Assembly (NCBI GenBank): GCA_036924085.1
Contig: JAVGWX010000001.1
Location: 5,080,200 to 5,144,199, forward strand
From: Ariolimax columbianus
Taxonomy: Eukaryota > Mollusca > Gastropoda > Stylommatophora > Arionidae
Direction of reading: 5' to 3'
DNA: 64,000 nucleotides
In this document: in pieces, positions 35,639-47,364 of the stretch
How the letters are laid out: the number at the start of each line of letters is the position of its first letter
Numbering within the stretch: position 1 is the first letter of the stretch
Notes under the pieces: model-generated
Databases searched by the model: none
Told to the model about the DNA's origin: nothing
What the model saw: the letters and a program-made list of their open reading frames with translations, nothing else
Program-made: the position numbers and the translations under genes

Positions 35639-35819
35639 GGTAGCTTGATGTGCTATTTGAAGCACTTTGGTAACTTGATGCGCTGTTTGAAGCACTTTGG
35701 TAACTTGATGCGCTGTTTGAAGCACTTTGGTAGCTTGATGCGCTGTATGAAGCACTTTGGTAGCTTGATGAGCTTTTTGGAAGCACTTTGGTAGCTTGAT
35801 GCGCTGTTTGAAGCACTTT
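35639..35819 (+). repeat. 30-bp minisatellite derived from LINE-A RT codons, 6 units
   Basis: Units of 30 bp (one of 31) start ggtagcttgatgcgctgttt at 35639, 35669, 35699, 35729, 35759 and 35790. In copy 1 the same place is a single sequence (GTLITCLQQCG, about 8870-8902); here GSLMCYLKHF is followed by NLMRCLKHFG-type repeats before NQP, which resumes the copy 1 order (LNPW). The 30-bp unit is thus an in-frame tandem amplification of ten RT codons. Confidence 0.92.
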
Positions 35820-36174
35820 GGAATCAACCCATGGTTGTTAAGCTGGATATCAGCTGCACTGATGGGAAGACAGTTGCACTCAATTTGGTATCATGGAGAC
35901 TAGAGCCAATGCGAATTTGCTTTGAACAATACTATAGGAAAGGCTAACCACCTTGGTTGATACCTTTGAGGAATGTACCATTGACAGGTGTTACAGATTG
36001 AAATACCTCGAAGTGACCGTTGATTGTAGCATCTCAAATAAATACTAGGTAAACCAGACCATACAGAGATGCAATCGAGGTCTGGGGACACTCAAGACTA
36101 TGGCACCAGCAAACACAATCAACCACTGCTGTTCATGATGTATCGGCAATTAGTATTGTCAGTTGATTACGGAT

Positions 36175-36237
36175 AGGATATCCTCACTACCGATAGCATA
36201 TCCTCACTATCGATAGCATATCCTCACTATCAAGATC
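36175..36237 (+). repeat. 22-bp triplication inside LINE-A copy 2
   Basis: atatcctcactatcgatagc is repeated about three times. Copy 1 has one corresponding stretch (ggcatcctcacactatcaag, about 9505), so this array also was made from LINE sequence. Confidence 0.85.
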
Positions 36238-36682
36238 ACAGCGTGAACGGATAGAACGTATTCAGAATCAATAAATTCAATTTGTTCTGGGGTACACTAT
36301 AACTCTAAAATGGGCATCTGAGAGAACGGTGACAATCAACTTGTCAGAGTTTCAATTGTTACTTCAGAAGGTAAAGAACGGCTGGCTGAGGCTTGGGTGA
36401 ATTGTAGTTTTAGGGGCCTCCAAGATGCAGGTGATTGTGTGGATCCCCCGTCCTGGTCATGCTCGGGTTCAGGACAACGAAAGAACTGCATCTTGGCTTC
36501 ACAAGCATCAATTACGGGTACATTATATTTTGACGTTATGCGATGGGCTAGATGTGTGTACAGCAACAAGCTGCAGTACCCACACCCTTCTCCATTTACA
36601 TAGATAGGCTAAGCACCTATGGGTATGCCCGGGGCGCAGTGAAGTCGACTTTGGGAAAAGAACAGAACAGAAGAGCTATACA

Positions 36683-36785
36683 AACGACAGACAAAGCGTA
36701 GACAGACAAAGTGACGTCAAACAAAGAGACGCTAGACAAAGCGACGTCAGACAACGCAAAGCCAGACAAAGCGACGTCAGACGTT
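36683..36785. repeat. 15-bp tandem repeat
   Basis: About seven units of gacaaagcgacgtca and variants, immediately after the LINE-A copy 2 tail. Confidence 0.88.
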
Positions 36786-36825
36786 ACAAGCAGAGTTTTA
36801 CTGGTACATGTACGTGCTGCTCTAT

Positions 36826-37340
36826 TATGCTGTACCATAATCCTGGTGTTCATTCATGCACATTATGTGCCCTATGCCAGCTAGCCTAATGTCGTCTCTG
36901 TGTTTTGCCTCGAGGTACCATGCGGGACCAAGGTTTTGTCGGAGGCCATCTCTCCCTCTCATTGGGGGACGTCCATAGCGACGATTGCAGATGTAGGGCC
37001 ACCATGGCGTCACTTTACGTGTCCATCTATTGTCAGTCATGCATACCACGTGGCCTGCCCACCTGTACTTTCTTAGCACGCCATATCTAAGACGTCATTG
37101 ACACAGGTGTGACAGGTTTGATGGCTGTGTTGCGGATGTGGTCTCGTAGTGAAAGTGACAGTGTTCTACGCTTCATCGCTCGTTGAAATAGCTTAGAGCA
37201 GCGCCATGTCCCGTTCCAGGTTCCAGACATCGCAGCTGTATACCGTGGCTGGAATGACCAATGCCTTTGAAGATGTGAGATTTGGCTTGGTAGTTTTTCA
37301 TTTGTTGAAGAACGGTTTGATACGGTTGAAACTATCACCC
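36826..37340 (-). mobile_element. LINE-F, C-terminal fragment
   Basis: On the complement: PATVYSCDVWNLERDM, AMKRRTLSLSLRDHIRNTAI, YRWAGHVVCMTDNRWTRKV, WWPYICNRRYGRPPMRGRDG and LGPAWYLEAKHRDDIR. This is the post-RT block of a LINE (family forms AMERKMLGVSLRDRIRN, WAGHIARM.DNRW, GRPPTRW.DDL). At least one frameshift and several stops are present. 3' end at about 36826; the polymerase core is absent. Confidence 0.85.
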
Positions 37341-37744
37341 AGCTGCTATCCTTCGTCAGATCTCTTCATGTACGTCAACTATGATATTATGAATACTATA
37401 ATTAATTGCGGATTTCTCAGTAATAGTAGCCATTTTGTGCGCTTTTATTATCAATTCGGTATTGAGCAGGTTGGATGGAATCTTTCAGAAATGGCTATTT
37501 TTATCGACATATTCTGTCCGTCGTAATGAATTCAGGCCAGTTTTTTATAGAGACTAACAGTAATCATTGATCGCGATTCGTTGGAGTTTTTTGTCAGCAA
37601 ACTCATGATGTGGAGACAGCAGTGGCAAAGCGGTCTGTAGTCCTCAGCCTAAGAGCCTCTCGGCTACCCCATCTTTGAGAACAAAGTGGTAAGACGGTAA
37701 AAACCAAGTCTCTGTGGTCGAAACGACATTACTGTTTGCTTCAG
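37341..37744. other. No recognised feature
   Basis: Spacer; nothing identified. Confidence 0.45.
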
Positions 37745-38748
37745 TGCCTAGTACAAACCGCCATAAGACTAACACGTCAATCATTCACAAACTGCCTTAA
37801 CACTAACATGTAAATCATTCACAAACTGCCCTAACACTAACACGTCAATCATTCACAAACTGCCTTAACACTAACATGTAAATCATTCACAAACTGCCCT
37901 AACACTAACACCGTTAATCATTCACAAACCGCCCTCAGACTAACACCGTCAATCATTCACAAACCGCCCTCACACTAACACGTCAATCATTCACAAGCTG
38001 TCCTAACACTAACACGTCAATCGTTCACAAACCACCCTCAGACTAAAATATTAATCATTCACAAACTGCCCTAACACTAACACATCAATCATTCACAAAC
38101 TGTCCTAACACTAACACGTCAATCGTTCACAAACCACCCTCAGACTAACACCGTTAATCATTCACAAACCACCCTCAGACTAACACGTCAATCATTCACA
38201 AATCGCCCTCAGACTAACACGTCAATCATTCATAAACCGCCCTCAGACTAACACGTCAATCATTCACAAACTGCCATCAGACTAACACGTCAATCATTCA
38301 TAAACCGCCCTCAGACTAACACGTCAATCATTCACAAACTGCCATCAGACTAACACGTCAATCATTCACAAGCTATCCTAACACTAACACGTCAATCGTT
38401 CACAAACCACCCTCAGACTAAAACATTAATCATTCACAAACTGCCCTAACACTAACACATCAATCATTCACTAACTGTCCTAACACTAACACGTCAATCG
38501 TTCACAAACCACCCTCAGACTAACACCGTAAATCATTCACAAACCACCCTCAGACTAACACGTCAATCATTCACAAACCGCCCTCAGACTAACACGTCAA
38601 TCATTCATAAACCGCCCTCAGACTAACACGTCAATCATTCACAAACTGCCATCAGACTAACACGTCAATCATTCATAAACCGCCCTCAGAGTAACACGTT
38701 AATCATTCACAAACCGCCCTCAGAGTAACACATCAATCATTCACAAAC
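37745..38748. repeat. 33/34-bp minisatellite with about 375-bp higher order
   Basis: About 29 units around cacaaaccgccctcagacta acacgtcaatcatt (33 or 34 bp). Two long stretches repeat as blocks: the run beginning caagctgtcctaac at 37994 reappears as caagctatcctaac at 38369 (offset 375) with the same order of variants (cgttcacaaaccaccc, actaaaatatt/actaaaacatt). Confidence 0.93.
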
Positions 38749-39584
38749 TGAAATCATAAAGTAGTGCTTATATGTAGTGAGAAGACCAATCTTGTTATAC
38801 TCCAACAAATACGTTCCATATTTTCAATATTAGCTTACCCACTATCAAAAAATTACCTGGTTGTGCCCAGGTTCTTGATAGGAATAGGTACACTGAAACC
38901 TACTAAGCATGTCGTAAATAAACCCACTTGAGACGGTTGTGCATGGAGCTAACATCCCCATTCCAAAGTATTGCTGTGAAACTGTCGCAGCAAATGCTCA
39001 CATACAGGCTTCCCGTGAATGAGCCAGCTGTAATGGTAGCCCTATGCTTCACCCTGAGCCAAAAAACAAAATCAATTAATCAATATAAACAAGATTAAAA
39101 AATGATCTTACTATTTTCTTAGAAATTCACCAACAGATTGTCTGCGCAGAAAAAGCCACAAAAATCACTAATTGAAAATTGTTTACCTCCTCATCGGCTA
39201 CTAGACAGTCATTTCTCTTTCTGTCTCTCTCTATCTCTCTCTCATTGTCTGTCTCTCTATCTCTCTCTTTGACTGACTCTCTCAAACATATACAAACACA
39301 CACTCACACAAACATACACACTCTCTCTCTATCTCCCTCTCTTTCTTTCATTAACAAAAAATACACAAAAACGTCACCTATTCATGTTTTGTAACGCCAA
39401 ATCCAATTGAGTTGCAGTGCAGTGTTCTCGGCACAGCGTACACACACACCATCTCCTGCAACAACCTCTTCCACCTTTGACGACTTAAACTCACAATCGC
39501 AACGGATAGATTTGTTATGTCAGAAAAACGGGCCAAGATGTTTTCTGTGTGTGTGAGGGCTAAGTAAACAGGTCCCCCACAGAG
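38749..39584. other. Microsatellite and unassigned sequence
   Basis: 39205-39345 is an imperfect (CT)n with CA-rich inserts. The rest shows nothing I recognise. Confidence 0.6.
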
Positions 39585-39690
39585 AGTACGGATAGCGGAG
39601 TGGTTGAGCGCTCACTGCGCATAGAAAAGGTACAGGGCTCAATCCCCGTTATCGGCACACTCCAGTCAACCCAGCTGTTAATCGACATGA
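39585..39690 (+). mobile_element. SINE-B-like tRNA head
   Basis: ggatagcggagtggttgagc (box-A-like) and agggctcaatccccgttat (box-B-like) are spaced as in a tRNA, followed by cactccagtcaacccagctg. A diverged relative lies at about 47150-47225 (atggttcaatcattcctagt, ctgcagtctacccaactg). No folded tRNA acceptor stem, so SINE rather than tRNA. Confidence 0.65.
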
Positions 39691-40174
39691 CTTACTTGTA
39701 GAGAAGGAACGGCAGCCTGGATGGAGAAGATTGGTCTCACCACCTCGTAAACAAACTGTGGCCTAGAGTTAACGGAGTCTCGAACTCTGAATCCCCCCGG
39801 TAACAGCTGAGAATTACATGGCACTAATATAAAGACCTTCTTCTTGCCTTTTGTCATCAGAAGCCTGAGCACAAAGCTACCACTACAGAGTACCCCCCTT
39901 CAGGAAGCCTGCGCCAAAGCGCTGTGCGTTCTGGTACAGTGGTAGCAATTTATTTACACCATGGTGTCTCTGTGTTTTCCTCTCAGTATAGGTCCTCGGA
40001 ATCGACTTGGGGATTAAAGGGATCTTCAGGGTGGTTACAAACTTCAAAGTGCCAACTGCATGTTTTAAAAACGAGAGGTTATCAAAGTGCATGGAATCTC
40101 TGGGGCTGTAAGAAATCTGTGTAACTCCTCACCAACCAAACACATTTTCTATTTGCGCCATAAAGATAACATCA
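39691..40174. other. No recognised feature
   Basis: Spacer; may include the rest of the SINE-B element, whose length I cannot define. Confidence 0.4.
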
Positions 40175-40985
40175 TGTCTTTAGGTAGATTCAGTCAGCTG
40201 GAGATAAGGCGTTGTCTTTAGATAGATTCAGTCAGCTGGAGATAAGGCGTTGTCTTTAGGTAGATAGATTCAGTCAGCTGGAGATAACATCATGTCTTTA
40301 GGTAGATCGATTCAGTCAGCTGAAGATAACATCACGTCTTTAGGTAGATAGATTCAGTCAGCTGGAAATAACATCATGTCTTTAGGTAGATAGATTCAGT
40401 CAGCTGGAAATAACATCATGTCTTTAGGTAGATAGATTCAGTCAGCTGGAAATAAGGCGTTGTCTTTAGGTAGATAGATTCAGTCAGCTGGAGATAACAT
40501 CACGTCTTTAGGTAGATAGATTCAGTCAGCTGGAAATAACATCATGTCTTTAGGTAGATAGATTCAGTCAGCTGGAGATAAGGCGTTGTCTTTAGGTAGA
40601 TAGATTCAGTCAGCTGGAGATAACATCACGTCTTTAGGTAGATAGATTCAGTCAGCTGGAAATAACATCATGTCTTTAGGTAGATAGATTCAGTCAGCTG
40701 GAAATAACATCATGTCTTTAGGTAGATAGATTCAGTCAGCTGAAGATAACATCACGTCTTTAGGTAGATAGATTCAGTCAGCTGGAGATAACATCATGTC
40801 TTTAGGTAGATAGATTCAGTCAGCTGAAGATAACATCACGTCTTTAGGTAGATAGATTCAGTCAGCTGGAGATAAGGCGTTGTCTTTAGGTAGATAGATT
40901 CAGTCAGCTGGAGATAACATCACTTCTTTAGGTAGATAGATTCAGTCAGCTGGAGATAAGGCGTTGTCTTTAGGTACACAGTCTC
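40175..40985. repeat. 42-bp minisatellite, about 20 units
   Basis: Units of 42 bp (agatagattcagtcagctgg, agataacatcatgtctttag, gt). A second unit type carries ataaggcgttgtc in place of ataacatcatgtc. The first units lack one agat (38 bp). The two types are interspersed rather than blocked. Confidence 0.94.
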
Positions 40986-41024
40986 AGTCAATTAAATGAA
41001 TTTTCTTGTTTCCCAGACGTATGA

Positions 41025-41295
41025 CTGCTGTACTCATGTGACGGATTTTGTTGGTGACAATATGGCAGTGGCTGTACTAATGTGACGGATGTTGTTGGTG
41101 CCAATATAACAGTGTATGTAATTATGTGACGGATGTTGTTAGTGTCCACATGACAGTCACTGTACTCATGTGACGGATGTTATTAGTGTCCACATGACAG
41201 TTGCTGTACTCATATAACGGATGTTGTTAGTGTCCACGTGACAGTTGCTGTACTCATGTGACGAATGTTATTGGGTGTCCACAAGACAGCGGATG
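41025..41295. repeat. 44-bp minisatellite, 6 units
   Basis: Units start tgtactcatgtgacggatgt and are clearly diverged from one another. Confidence 0.9.
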
Positions 41296-41617
41296 TTTTT
41301 TGAGTAATTTTTTTCCTGTTATTTGTTCATGTTTCGTCTGTTTGTCTGTTTGTTTATGTTTGTAATCATATTGACCATTTCTTGTTTGGTCCCCTTTACC
41401 TCAAAACTGGCACGCGTATCTCACACTTCCCTGGCACATCCGGTTAATGGCGGCTAACTTTAAGCAGCTCATCCTGTCGTGTTTTTGTCACGATTCGTTA
41501 GTTGTTTTCTTTCTTTTTCTTTTGTCCATGACGAAGGTTTTGGGGAAAATAACAAAGTTTTCGTTTTGTGGTTATCTTGGTGCGATCACCCAGCCATATA
41601 TTTGTATCGACCTTCCA
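41296..41617. other. No recognised feature
   Basis: T-rich spacer. Frames crossing it owe their length to the neighbouring array. Confidence 0.45.
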
Positions 41618-41975
41618 ACATAACTCTTTCCAACACAACCCTTTCCAACACAACCCTTTCCAACACAACCCTTTCCAACATAACCCTTTCCAACACAACC
41701 CTTTCCAACATAACCCTTTCCAACATAACCCTTTCCAACACAACCCTTTCCAACACAACCCTTTGCAACATAACCCTTTCCAACACAACCCTTTCCAACA
41801 TAACCCTTTCCAACACAACCATTTCCAACATAACCCTTTCCAACATAACCCTTTCCAACACAACCCTTTCCAACATAACCCTTTCCAACACAACCATTTC
41901 CAACATAACCCTTTCCAACATAACCCTTTCCAACATAACCCTTTCCAACACAACCCTTTCCAACATAACCCTTTC
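41618..41975. repeat. 15-bp minisatellite, about 24 units
   Basis: Units tttccaacacaaccc or tttccaacataaccc. 15 bp is five codons, so frames stay open on both strands (up to 221 codons, pentapeptide repeats); not evidence of coding. Confidence 0.96.
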
Positions 41976-42498
41976 TGCTATTCCCTTGGCAGTGATGTAC
42001 GGTCTGTTCGTTCTCCAAGTTCCCCGTGAACTGCATGGTGATCTAGCGTTTAGTTTTGACAAATTCAGCAGTTTCCCTCCCCTTTCCTCTGTTCTGTACC
42101 TTTTTTTTTCCTGCAAATACATGATCATCATTCTGACAAAGTAGGCAATCATAGGTCCCTACAACTTTCTATTCGTAACGGTGTTTACCAGTTTCAGTTT
42201 GAGACTTCTTCCTGCCTTGGCCATGAACTATCACATTCCCTTCTCTCAATCTCGCCATCTTGCTAATTGTGTTTGCTATCACATTGTTCTCTCTGGCTCC
42301 TTGAAATAAGAGGTCCAGCACATACGAAATTCAACTATTATTTGCATCCCTTGATACATCCTAGTTGGTTTCTTGGAACTGTCTACTATATTGCCCGTTT
42401 TTTAATCATATAAATATGACTTCCTTTTCCAGTCAAATAAACTGCTTCCTTGTGCGTTATTCATTCTTTATTTATCGCTCGTCCTGGCTGTACTAAAA
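41976..42498. other. No recognised feature
   Basis: Unique-looking spacer. Confidence 0.45.
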
Positions 42499-44880
42499 AC
42501 ATGGAACAAAGCTACAACAGCATGGGGTCAAGCAAAAACAGCGTGGGGTCAAGCTACAACATCGTGGGGTCTAGCTACAACAGCGTGGGGTCAAGCTACA
42601 ACAGCGTGGGGTCAAGCTACAACAGCGTGGGGTCAAGCTACAACAGCGTGGGGTTAAGCTACAACAGCGTGGAGTCAAGCTACAACAGCGTGGGGTCAAG
42701 CTACAACAGCGTAGGGTCAAGCTACAACAGCGCGGGGTCAAGCTACAACAGCGTGGGGTCAAGCTACAACAGCATACAGCCAAGCTACAACAGCGTGGAG
42801 TCAAGCTACAAAAGCATAGAGCCAAGCTACAACAGCACGGGGTCAAGCTACAACAGCATAGAGCCAAGCTACAATAGCATGGGGTCAAGCTACAACAGCA
42901 TAGAGCCAAGCTACAACAGCATGGGGTCAAGCTACAACAGCGTGGGGTCAAGCTACAACAGCATGGGGTCAAGCTACAACAGCATAGAGCCAAGCTACAA
43001 CAGCATACAGCCAAGCTACAACAGCATGGGGTAAAGGTACAACAGCGTGGAGTCAAGCTACAACAGCATAGAGCAAAGCTACAACAGCATGGGGTCAAGC
43101 TACAACAGCACAGAGCCAACCTACAACAGCATGGGGTCAAGCTACAACAGCATGGGGTCAAGCTACAACAGCATGGGGTCAAGCTACAACAGCGTGGGGT
43201 CAAGCTACAACAGCATGGGGTCAAGCTATAACAGCGTGGGGTCAAGCTACAACAGCATAGAGCCAAGCTACAACAGCATGGGGTCAAGCTACAACAGCGC
43301 GGGGTCACGCTACAACAGCATGAGGTGAAGCTACAACATCGTGGGGTCAAGCTACAACAGCGTGGGGTCAAGCTACAACAGCGTGGGGTCAAGCTACAAC
43401 AGCGTGGGGTCAAGCTACAACAGCATGGGGTCAAGCTACAACAGCATGGGGTCAAGCTACAACAGCATAGAGCCAAGGTACAACAGCGTGGGGTCAAGCT
43501 ACAACATCGTGGGGTCAAGCTACAACAGTGTGTGGTGAAGCTACAACAGCATAGATCCAAGCTACAACAGCGTTGGGTCAAGCTACAACAGCATAGAGCC
43601 AAGCTACAATAGCATGGGGTCAAGCTACAACAGCATAGAGCCAAGCTACAACAGCATGGGGTCAAGCTACAACAGCGTGGGGTTAAGCTACAACAGCATG
43701 GGGTCAAGCTACAACAGCATAGAGCCAAGCTACAACAGCATACAGCATAGCTACAACAGCATGGGGTAAAGGTACAACAGCGTGGAGTCAAGCTACAACA
43801 GCATAGAGCCAAGCTACAACATCATGGGGTCAAGCTACAACAGCACAGAGCCAAGCTACAACATCATGGGGTCAAGCTACAACAGCGTGGGGTCAAGCTA
43901 CAACAGCATGGGGTCAAGCTACAACAGCGTGGGATCAAGCTACAATAGCATGGGGTCAAGCTACAACAGCATGGGGTCAAGCTTCAACAGCATAGAGCCA
44001 AGCTACAACAGCATGGCGTCAAGCTACAACAGCGCATGGTCAAGCTACAACAGCATGAGGTCAAGCTACAACATCGTGGGGTCAAGCTACAACAGTGTGT
44101 GGTGAAGCTACAACAGCATAGATTCAAGCTACAACAGCGTTGGGTCAAGCTACAACAGCATAGAGCCAAGCTACAACAGCATGGGGTCAAGCTACAACAG
44201 CGTGGGGTCAAGCTACAACAGAATGGGGTCAAGCTACAACAGCATAGAGCCAAGCTACAACAGCATACAGCCAAGCTACAACAGCATGGGGTCAAGCTAC
44301 AACAGCGTGGAGTCAAGCTACAACAGCATAGAGCCAAGCTACAAGAGCATGGGGTCAAGCTACAACAGCGCGGGGTCAAGCTACAACAGCATGAGGTCAA
44401 GCTACAACAGCGTGGGGTCAAGCTACAACAGCGTGGGGTCAAGCTACAACAGCATGGGGTCAAGCTACAACAGCATGGGGTCAAGCTACAACAGCATAGA
44501 GCCAAGCTACAACATCATGGGGTCAAGCTACAACAGCGCGGGGTCAAGCTAGAACAGCATGGGGTCAAGCTACAACAGCGTGGGGTCAAGCTACAACAGC
44601 GTGGGGTCAAGCTACAACAGCATGGGGTCAAGCTACAACAGCGCGGGGTCAAGCTACAACAGCATGGAGTCAAGCTACAACAGCACGGGGTCAAGCTACA
44701 ACAGCGTGGGGTCAAGCTACAACAGCGTGGGGTCAAGCTACATCAACGTGGGGTCAAGCTACAACAGCATGGGGTCAAGCTACAAAACCGTGGGTTTAAG
44801 CTACCACAGCATGGGGTCGAACTACAACATCGCGGGGTCAAGCTACAACAGCGTGGGGTCGAACTACAACAGTCAGCAGC
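42499..44880. repeat. 21-bp minisatellite, about 113 units
   Basis: Units of 21 bp: agctacaacagcgtggggtc plus a, with variants catggggtca, catagagcca, catacagcca and cgcggggtca. Long blocks recur at multiples of 21: the run with gggtaaaggtacaac at 43029 reappears at 43764 (735 = 35 units) and the run with gtgtggtgaagc at about 43530 reappears at about 44097 (567 = 27 units). Heptad frames on both strands (SYNSMGS-type, KLQQHGV-type, CCCSLTP-type) reach 413 codons as a consequence. Confidence 0.96.
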
Positions 44881-45106
44881 AGGTACACTGCTGGATGCCG
44901 CTCTCACATACATGTGCTATGGCAGTGATAAACTGTGTCCTGTTGTTGTGCATGGCGATGTTGCTAACTCCTTGCCCTCACCTCCTAGATCAGAGTTTCA
45001 CGCAACGCTATAAGTGTGAGGGTAACGTCAAGAGATGGACAGGAAAAAGTGTGACAGATTGTACCATCAAGGCGAGAGACAGAGAACGTTGGAGATCCAT
45101 TAAATC
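44881..45106. other. No recognised feature
   Basis: Short spacer between arrays. Confidence 0.4.
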
Positions 45107-45420
45107 CGTCGTTCGATATGAAGACGGTACTTTGTCTGAGCTAAACTCTTCGCTTCGGTATCGAGACGGCACTTTATCTGAACTAAACTTTTCGGTGTGA
45201 AGACGGCATCTTGTCTGAACTAAACTCTTCGGTGAGGAGACAGTACCTTGTCTGAACTAAACTCTTCACTTCGGTGTGGAATCGGCACCTTGTCTGAACT
45301 AAACTCTTCACTTCAATCTGGAGACGGCTCCTTGTCTGAACTAAACTCTTCGCTTCGGTGTGGAGACAGTGCGTTGCATGTACTGAACTAAACTTCGTTG
45401 TGTAGATCTGAACTAAACTA
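45107..45420. repeat. 40-48-bp minisatellite, about 7 units
   Basis: Core cttgtctgaactaaactctt recurs with gagac.g before it. Some units lack gcttcggtgtg. Confidence 0.88.
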
Positions 45421-45737
45421 AGTCGAATTGACTGGTTCTCTTCTTTCCGCTCCAATGTAAGGCCCAGTGATTCAAGAGGTGAAGACATTGTTTTTGTATT
45501 TATTGAGAAAAGCACGTTCTTGTTCAGTTAGGAAAACGACCTCATATTCAGAAAGACATGGGCTCGAATCAGAAAGACATTTTTTTTTTAAATTTCGGAG
45601 ATTTTACAAAAATACGTGCACCCAACATCAAAACCACTGATTTTAGCGGCATGTACTCCACTTAACAGTGAGATATAGAGACATATGTATTTAACTGAAC
45701 TGGTGCCTTATTTATATTGACAAGTCTTGTCTGAATA

Positions 45738-45858
45738 CGCTGATTGATGATTGATGATTGGTGATTGATGATTGGTGACTGATGATTGGTGATTGATGAT
45801 TAATGATTGATGATTAGTGATTGATCATTGATGATTGGTTATTGATGATTGATGTTTG
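45738..45858. repeat. (TGATGATTGG)-like low-complexity tract
   Basis: Mixture of tgattga, tgattgg and tgatga short units. Confidence 0.85.
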
Positions 45859-45919
45859 AAAGGGCTATGGTATTTGTCTTCTTCACACAGAACCCACAGT
45901 CGTAAACTTTCCTGACACC

Positions 45920-46455
45920 ATCCTGTCGCAATACTGAAACTATCCTATGGCCATCCTGACACCATATGACGCGATCACAACATGATACTGACGCCATCCT
46001 GACACCATATGACGCGATCACAACATGATACTGACGCCATCCTGACACTATATGACGCGAGCATAACATGATACTGACGCCATCTTGACACCATATGACG
46101 TGATCATGACATTATACTGACACCATACTGACACCATCCTGCATCCTCCTGCCGCTATCCTGACACCATCCTGACGCTATCCTGACACCATCCTGACGCT
46201 ATCCTGACACCATACTGACGCTATCATCACGCCATCCTGGTTCCATCCTGACACCCTTCTGGTGCACGCTGACACCATTCTGATTCCATCCTGATGACAT
46301 CCAGGAACAATTCTGACGCCATCCTGGCACCATTTATACGTCATCCTGAAACCATTCTGACGCCATCCAGGAACAATTCCGACGTCATCCTGAAACCATT
46401 CTGACGCCATCCTGACACGATCCTGACACCATTCTGAAACCTTTCTGACGCATCC
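45920..46455. repeat. Composite minisatellite, 43-bp and short units
   Basis: Left part (45950-46105): three units of about 60 bp containing ccatatgacgcgatcacaac and atgatactgacgccatcctg. Right part (46105-46455): short units of about 20-22 bp built from ccatcctgacaccatcctga. The right part looks like partial units of the left. Confidence 0.85.
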
Positions 46456-47149
46456 TGCCTGGCTTACGTCAAGAACTGCATATGCCACGTGTATTTCGCT
46501 CCTGCTGAGTTTCTAAACATTTACACATTAGTGATGCTGTAAAACTCACCCGTTTTACTCATATGGTGTTCAATGTTAAGAAAGAAAACAGAGACTAAAA
46601 GTGAACCAGGTTTGAGATGACTTACAGTAAAATAGCGGAAGACGTATAACATCTGCCAAAGAGTGGAAACTGGTTTTTTGCCCTCGTAAACAAAGCGCGT
46701 GTTTCATGTGTCATGGAAGCCTTTGTTTATGCCGTCCACCTAATAAATGAGGATATATATTGTCAACATTCCCGTACGGAGGATACAGGCTATTGAAGGC
46801 AAACTCATACGGCCGAAAGATGAGAAATGAATGCGGAAGCTACCGGCCATCATTAACAACTGGAAGGAGACGATGTTTTGTGTAAGATAACACGTTCCTT
46901 GGGAATATTTGTGTACTCTCTGCAGTTAGAGACATGGTTTATCGGTAAGAATAAGGTAATTACAAAGCAAAGCTGTCGGAGAGGAAGTGTTAGAGACGGT
47001 ATTGTACCTTACTTATTTTGGTGCCATGCGAACCATACGATCACCCTTTTAGATGGCCCCTTAGAGGAAGACTGGATGCAAGTACTTATCTTTGTTGTTG
47101 CAGTGGTTGTTTCTAAAGCAATTTGTTTTATGCAGTGATGATGTTAGCG
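46456..47149. other. No recognised feature
   Basis: Nothing identified; the 86-codon frame at 46878-47138 has no domain and ends with a hydrophobic stretch. Confidence 0.4.
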
Positions 47150-47225
47150 TGAGCTTAACCGTGTTAGTAACATGTACATGGTTCAATCATTCCTAGTGGC
47201 AACACGCTGCAGTCTACCCAACTGT
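47150..47225 (+). mobile_element. Diverged SINE-B relative
   Basis: acatggttcaatcattccta, gtggcaacacgctgcagtct and acccaactgtaa align with the SINE-B head at 39630-39685. The box A half is not recognisable. Confidence 0.4.
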
Positions 47226-47364
47226 AAAGCATAATTTAATTATAACTTACAGAAGGCCAGGCGACGAGAAAACGTAATGGCCATCTTCCCCGAGAACAAA
47301 CTGAGGCGTATCACAACGGAGCAAATTTAGTTCATAGTATCATTAACCGGCACTAAAGAAGAAT

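Larger units (their letters stand above)
34410..36665 (+). mobile_element. LINE-A copy 2, heavily rearranged
   Basis: Aligned to copy 1: endonuclease region (TVVNKGRPTG-like, then DVVIDLALIS at about 34537-34566), a linker, RT start (35115-35453: IRGEAYVNLI, SKNTTPGPHGIQYCHI, PKPGKDSTLPISYRIINLQN, NVYGRLLEKIVA), the motif-A region ALDLEVAHKWVDFGSLM at 35600-35650, a thumb fragment (CTIDRCYRLKYLEVTVD, about 35980), part of RNase H (LLQKVKNGWL, IVWIPRPGHARVQDNERTA) and the C-terminal HLWVCPGRSEVDF at about 36615. The segment between LEPMRIC (near copy 1 position 9000) and the thumb, including the catalytic FADD, is deleted. Two tandem arrays arose inside it (35639-35819 and 36175-36237). Confidence 0.9.

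Noticed and set aside
39585..39660. Functional tRNA gene
   Set aside because: Same reasoning: pol III boxes without a complete cloverleaf, and a diverged relative near 47150 suggests a SINE.
41479..42152. Asn/Thr or Phe/Gln/His pentapeptide frames
   Set aside because: A 15-bp unit without stops; four frames open together.
42571..43812. 413-codon Cys-rich heptad frame (CCCSLTP type) and overlapping SYNSMGS and KLQQHGV frames
   Set aside because: Products of the 21-bp array (seven codons per unit) open on both strands; no start context, signal peptide or splice evidence.
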